A DNA stretch of 64,000 nucleotides from Rhodoferax sp. (GTDB lineage Bacteria > Pseudomonadota > Gammaproteobacteria > Burkholderiales > Burkholderiaceae_C). The stretch is from contig NZ_JAGPBB010000005.1 of the NCBI RefSeq assembly GCF_018063565.1, positions 28,471 through 92,470 on the forward strand, in the 5' to 3' direction. The position numbers and the translations under genes are program-made. A model generated the notes under the pieces. The model was not told where the DNA came from. It searched no databases and saw only the letters and a program-made list of their open reading frames with translations. Each line of letters starts with the position of its first letter. Position 1 is the stretch's first letter. Shown here piece after piece: positions 61,162 to 64,000 of this stretch.

Positions 61162-62241
61162 GATCAGGGACGGGAGTGGGTCTCCAGAATACAGGACTGG
61201 GGGCAGGCACTGGGATTCTCGCAAATCGCGGTGGCCGACGTGAACTTGCAGCAGGCAGAGGCCGGATTATCGGCGTGGCTGGCGCATGGCTGTCACGGCG
61301 ACATGGCCTATATGGCCGCGCATGGCAGCAAACGGGCACGCCCGGCAGAGCTGGTGCCGGGTACGCTGAGTGTCATCACCGCCCGCATGGACTACCTGCC
61401 GGCCGATACCCCGGCGCAATGGCCTGCGCTTGAGCTTGGCCGCCTGCAACGCCCGACCGAGGCTGTGGTGTCGCTCTACGCCCGCGGACGTGACTACCAC
61501 AAGGTGCTGCGCAGTCGCCTGCAGCGCCTGGCAGAGCAGATTCACGCCGGGTTAGGACCTATCGGGTACCGGGTGTTCACCGACTCGGCACCCGTGCTGG
61601 AGGTGGAACTCGCGGCGCGCAGTGGCCTGGCCTGGCGTGGCAAACACACGCTGGCACTCAATCGTGACGCGGGGTCCATGTTCTTTCTGGGTGAGATCTT
61701 TGTCGATATGGCCCTGCCGGCTACACCGGCGCAGACCAGTCACTGCGGCAGTTGCCGTGCCTGCATCGATGTCTGCCCGACGCAGGCCATCGTGGCACCC
61801 TACCGGCTCGACGCCCGGCGCTGTATCTCTTATCTGACGATCGAGCACGCGGGTCCGATCCCGGAGCCGCTGCGCCCGTTGCTGGGCAACCGAATTTACG
61901 GTTGTGACGACTGCCAGCTGGTCTGTCCGTGGAACAAATTTGCCCGCCGCAGCCCCTTGCCTGACTTTGCCGCCCGCGACGCGCTGACCGACCCGGACTT
62001 GCTGCGCTTGTGGGCCTGGAGTGAGGCGGACTTTCTGCGCCTGACCGAGGGCAGCCCGATTCGGCGTATTGGTCATGTGCGCTGGCTGCGCAATCTGGCG
62101 GTGGCGCTCGGCAATGCGTTGCGCGCCGATCCGGGTGCAGTAACAGCAGAGGCCATGCGGCAGGCGCTGCAGGCGCAGCGGTTGCACCCCGATGTGATGG
62201 TGCGCGAGCATGTGCTCTGGGCACTGCGATGGGCCGCTTGA
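61141..62241 (+). CDS. queG: Epoxyqueuosine reductase QueG
   Basis: QueG is the cobalamin and iron-sulfur enzyme for the last step of queuosine synthesis in tRNA. The 366-residue form starts at GTG 61141; the frame is open further upstream but antisense to tsaE. Two 4Fe-4S clusters are bound by CGSCRACIDVCPTQAI near residue 200 and CDDCQLVCPWN near 257. The N-terminal domain (YLPADTP, SLYARGRDYHKVLR) binds cobalamin, and a HEAT-like C-terminus follows. It is divergent from tsaE, a conserved pairing of tRNA modification genes in betaproteobacteria as I recall. Confidence 0.95.
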   Translation: MNNIATHDQGREWVSRIQDWGQALGFSQIAVADVNLQQAEAGLSAWLAHGCHGDMAYMAAHGSKRARPAELVPGTLSVITARMDYLPADTPAQWPALELGRLQRPTEAVVSLYARGRDYHKVLRSRLQRLAEQIHAGLGPIGYRVFTDSAPVLEVELAARSGLAWRGKHTLALNRDAGSMFFLGEIFVDMALPATPAQTSHCGSCRACIDVCPTQAIVAPYRLDARRCISYLTIEHAGPIPEPLRPLLGNRIYGCDDCQLVCPWNKFARRSPLPDFAARDALTDPDLLRLWAWSEADFLRLTEGSPIRRIGHVRWLRNLAVALGNALRADPGAVTAEAMRQALQAQRLHPDVMVREHVLWALRWAA

Positions 62242-62354
62242 ACCTGTGCACAAAGGTACAGGAGTCTGGCCGCAGTCAGCCTGGGTGCTCACTACAATGC
62301 CCGATTTTCTGCTGATGCATCGCGGCCACTGCCGGATTCACGCAACACAATGCC

Positions 62355-63461
62355 ATGCTGATCAATCGCATCACCGTCGGTGAAGTCAAAGTCCCCCTCA
62401 AGGTGCCATTCAAGACCGCCTTGCGCACCGTCAACGAAGTGCACGATCTGGTGCTGATGATCGAAACCGACAGTGGGCTTGTCGGGTATGGATCTGCCGC
62501 CGCGACGGCGGTCATTACCGGCGATCTGATTGACTCGATGCGTGCCGGCCTGGCCCTGATTGCGCCCAAGCTGATCGGGCGCAAGTTGCTGGACTTCAAT
62601 GCCTTGCTGCGCACACTGCACCATGGCTTGGTGCATCACAGCAGCCTCAAGGCCGGGTTGGAAATTGCCTTGTACGACCTGCGGGCGCAAAGTGTGGGGC
62701 TGCCGCTGTACCAACTGCTGGGTGGTGGTGAACCGCAGATCAAGACCGACGTGACGATCAGCGTCAACCCGATCGACCTCATGGTCAAAGATGCCCTGCG
62801 TGCCGTTGCCGATGGCTTTGATGCTCTCAAGATCAAGGTGGGTGGGCAGACCTGGCGCGACGATGTGGAGAGTGTGCGGGCCATCCAGCGCGCGGTGGGT
62901 CCCAACACGCTGTTGTATCTGGATGCCAATCAAGGCTGGGAGCCCAAGCAGGCGGTGCAGGTGATTCAGGCGCTGGAGAAGAGTGGTGTGGTGCTGGAGT
63001 TTGTCGAGCAACCGGTCAAGGCCACCGATCTAGCCGGCTTGAAATTTGTCACCGACCATACGCTGACCCCCATTCTGGCCGATGAGGCCGTTTTCACCGT
63101 GGCCAATGCCTTGCATATTCTGAGTACCGGCAGCGCCGACATCATCAACATCAAGCTGATGAAAACAGCGGGTATCAGCGGTGCACTGGAGGTGGCCAGT
63201 CTGACGCGTATGCACCATCGGACCTGCATGATGGGATGTATGCTGGAAGGCGCGATCAGCGTCACCGCAGCGGCTCATGTGGCGGTGGCGAGTGACGATG
63301 TGGTGGCCTACATCGATCTGGATGGCCCGCAACTCTGCAACGGCAGCGCCGTGGAGGGGGGCATGAAGATGTCCGGACCGTGGATTCAGTTGCCCGATGC
63401 ACCGGGTCTGGGCATCACCGCCGTGCAGGGCTTGACGAATGTGAAGGTTTACCATGTCTGA
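62355..63461 (+). CDS. Dipeptide epimerase, enolase superfamily (L-Ala-D/L-Glu epimerase type)
   Basis: The 368-residue enolase-superfamily enzyme has the acid/base lysines in DALKIKVGG near residue 160 and NIKLMKTAG near 265. The metal ligands are in YLDANQGW, EFVEQPV and ILADEAVF. IDLDGP near 318 is the DxD motif that holds the free amino group in L-Ala-D/L-Glu epimerases, so a dipeptide substrate is favoured over muconate or mandelate. The likely role is recycling of murein peptides. It overlaps the next gene by 8 nt. Confidence 0.88.
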   Translation: MLINRITVGEVKVPLKVPFKTALRTVNEVHDLVLMIETDSGLVGYGSAAATAVITGDLIDSMRAGLALIAPKLIGRKLLDFNALLRTLHHGLVHHSSLKAGLEIALYDLRAQSVGLPLYQLLGGGEPQIKTDVTISVNPIDLMVKDALRAVADGFDALKIKVGGQTWRDDVESVRAIQRAVGPNTLLYLDANQGWEPKQAVQVIQALEKSGVVLEFVEQPVKATDLAGLKFVTDHTLTPILADEAVFTVANALHILSTGSADIINIKLMKTAGISGALEVASLTRMHHRTCMMGCMLEGAISVTAAAHVAVASDDVVAYIDLDGPQLCNGSAVEGGMKMSGPWIQLPDAPGLGITAVQGLTNVKVYHV

Positions 63462-64000
63462 AACCACCCATGGCACCGTGTTGCCTGCCTATCCGACCAG
63501 CCAACTGCGCATCCACCGCTTCGAAGCGTTGCCGCCGGGTCCCCGCCTGATCGTGCTGGGGGCCGTACATGGCAACGAAGTATGTGGTGCACGCGGCATT
63601 GAACGCGTGGTGGCGGAACTTGATGCAGGGACGCTGCAGTTGGCGTGCGGAGCGGTCACTTTTGTGCCGGTGACCAACCCGCTGGCCTACCTGAAGGTGC
63701 AACGCAACGGTGAGCGCAACCTGAACCGCAACCTGCGCCCCAGCGCCAGCCCGCAAGATTACGAGGATCATGTCGCCAACCTGCTTTGCCCCTTGCTGGC
63801 CGGGCATGATGTGCTATTGGATTTGCACTCTTTTCAGGCCCGATCGCAAGCCTTTGCGATGATCGGCCCGCCGGACAATAGCGGGCAACTGGAGCCATTT
63901 GCCCATGCTGCCCAAGAGCAGGCACTGGCGCTGCGCCTGGGCGTAGGTCGGGTGGTGGAAGGCTGGCTGTCGACCTATGCGGTGGGGGTGCAGCAACGCC
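63454..64000 (+). CDS. AstE/aspartoacylase-family zinc hydrolase (3' end outside the window)
   Basis: The first 182 residues are present. The zinc ligands of the M14-like AstE/AspA family are in GAVHGNEVCG near residue 40 (His and Glu) and LLDLHSF near 127 (His). The substrate-binding NGERNLNRNL lies near 87. Family members remove acyl groups from N-acyl amino acids or cleave murein peptides. The 8-nt overlap with the dipeptide epimerase recalls the E. coli ycjG-mpaA pair for murein peptide recycling, so a carboxypeptidase role on muropeptides is possible (inference). The C-terminal domain is cut off. Confidence 0.88.
   Translation, partial: MSETTHGTVLPAYPTSQLRIHRFEALPPGPRLIVLGAVHGNEVCGARGIERVVAELDAGTLQLACGAVTFVPVTNPLAYLKVQRNGERNLNRNLRPSASPQDYEDHVANLLCPLLAGHDVLLDLHSFQARSQAFAMIGPPDNSGQLEPFAHAAQEQALALRLGVGRVVEGWLSTYAVGVQQR

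Noticed and set aside
1-64000. tRNA, rRNA, CRISPR, prophage, integron or insertion sequence
   Set aside because: Looked for CCA-ended cloverleaf sequences, regular short repeats with spacers, integrase or transposase motifs and terminal inverted repeats; found none beyond the REP-like palindrome and the AT-rich elements.

Overview
The window reads as ordinary chromosome from a GC-rich betaproteobacterium of the family Comamonadaceae, most like Rhodoferax or Polaromonas. This is inferred from protein family variants and gene order, not from a search. I see no phage, plasmid, CRISPR array, rRNA or tRNA. Genes are dense and many neighbours overlap by a few bases.

Layout. 1-2.5 kb: the end of a GGDEF-EAL c-di-GMP protein and a convergent Bcr/CflA drug transporter. 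2.6-12 kb: a small tail-anchored coiled-coil protein, then recC-recB-recD. 12-13.1 kb: an exported DUF3616 protein. 13.2-19.5 kb: a glycine cleavage operon on the minus strand (tandem glycine riboswitch, gcvT, gcvH, a REP-like palindrome, gcvP), ending in a condensation-fold acyltransferase. 19.5-21.8 kb: a PAS-GGDEF diguanylate cyclase and an AraC regulator. 21.8-28 kb: acyl-CoA and electron-transfer genes (ETF-ubiquinone oxidoreductase, SDR, DMT transporter, thioesterase, 3-oxoacid CoA-transferase A/B) with a Lys/Ala/Pro-rich DUF2934 protein between them. 28-30.2 kb: SMR and MATE efflux pumps and a small periplasmic protein. 30.3-34 kb: mutL, an unrecognised 318-aa protein and a DedA protein. 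34.1-39.9 kb: a fructose-type ABC uptake cluster (frcBCA, a RbsD/FucU mutarotase, a ROK regulator) with a divergent PfkB kinase. 39.9-42.2 kb: divergent lysR/lysA. 42.4-46.4 kb: a minus-strand run of a Rieske oxygenase, DMT transporter, sulfurtransferase, PCu(A)C copper chaperone and a small exported protein. 46.6-49.8 kb: xseB (apparently decayed), ispA and dxs for isoprenoid precursors. 50-53.6 kb: a TakP-like TRAP 2-oxoacid uptake system with convergent binding-protein and permease genes. 53.8-57.3 kb: tungstate uptake tupR / tupBCA. 57.3-58.3 kb: azlCD amino-acid export. 58.6-62.2 kb: a P-loop kinase, amiC, tsaE and queG. 62.4-64 kb: a dipeptide epimerase and the start of an AstE/aspartoacylase-family hydrolase.

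The most unusual signal is not a gene. It is a dispersed, degenerate AT-rich element built around ATAGCT, CTAGCGC and AAGCGCT words. I count about eleven copies. Three are intergenic; the others lie in frame inside recC, recB, gcvT, a DMT transporter, tupA and amiC, where they are translated as short rare-codon patches. In recB one such patch coincides with an extra segment of about 25 residues next to helicase motif II. This resembles in principle the protein-coding palindromic elements of Rickettsia. Other second-look items are a 23-nt-arm REP-like palindrome between gcvH and gcvP, the decayed xseB, an acidic insertion in IspA, and the unknown 318-aa protein.
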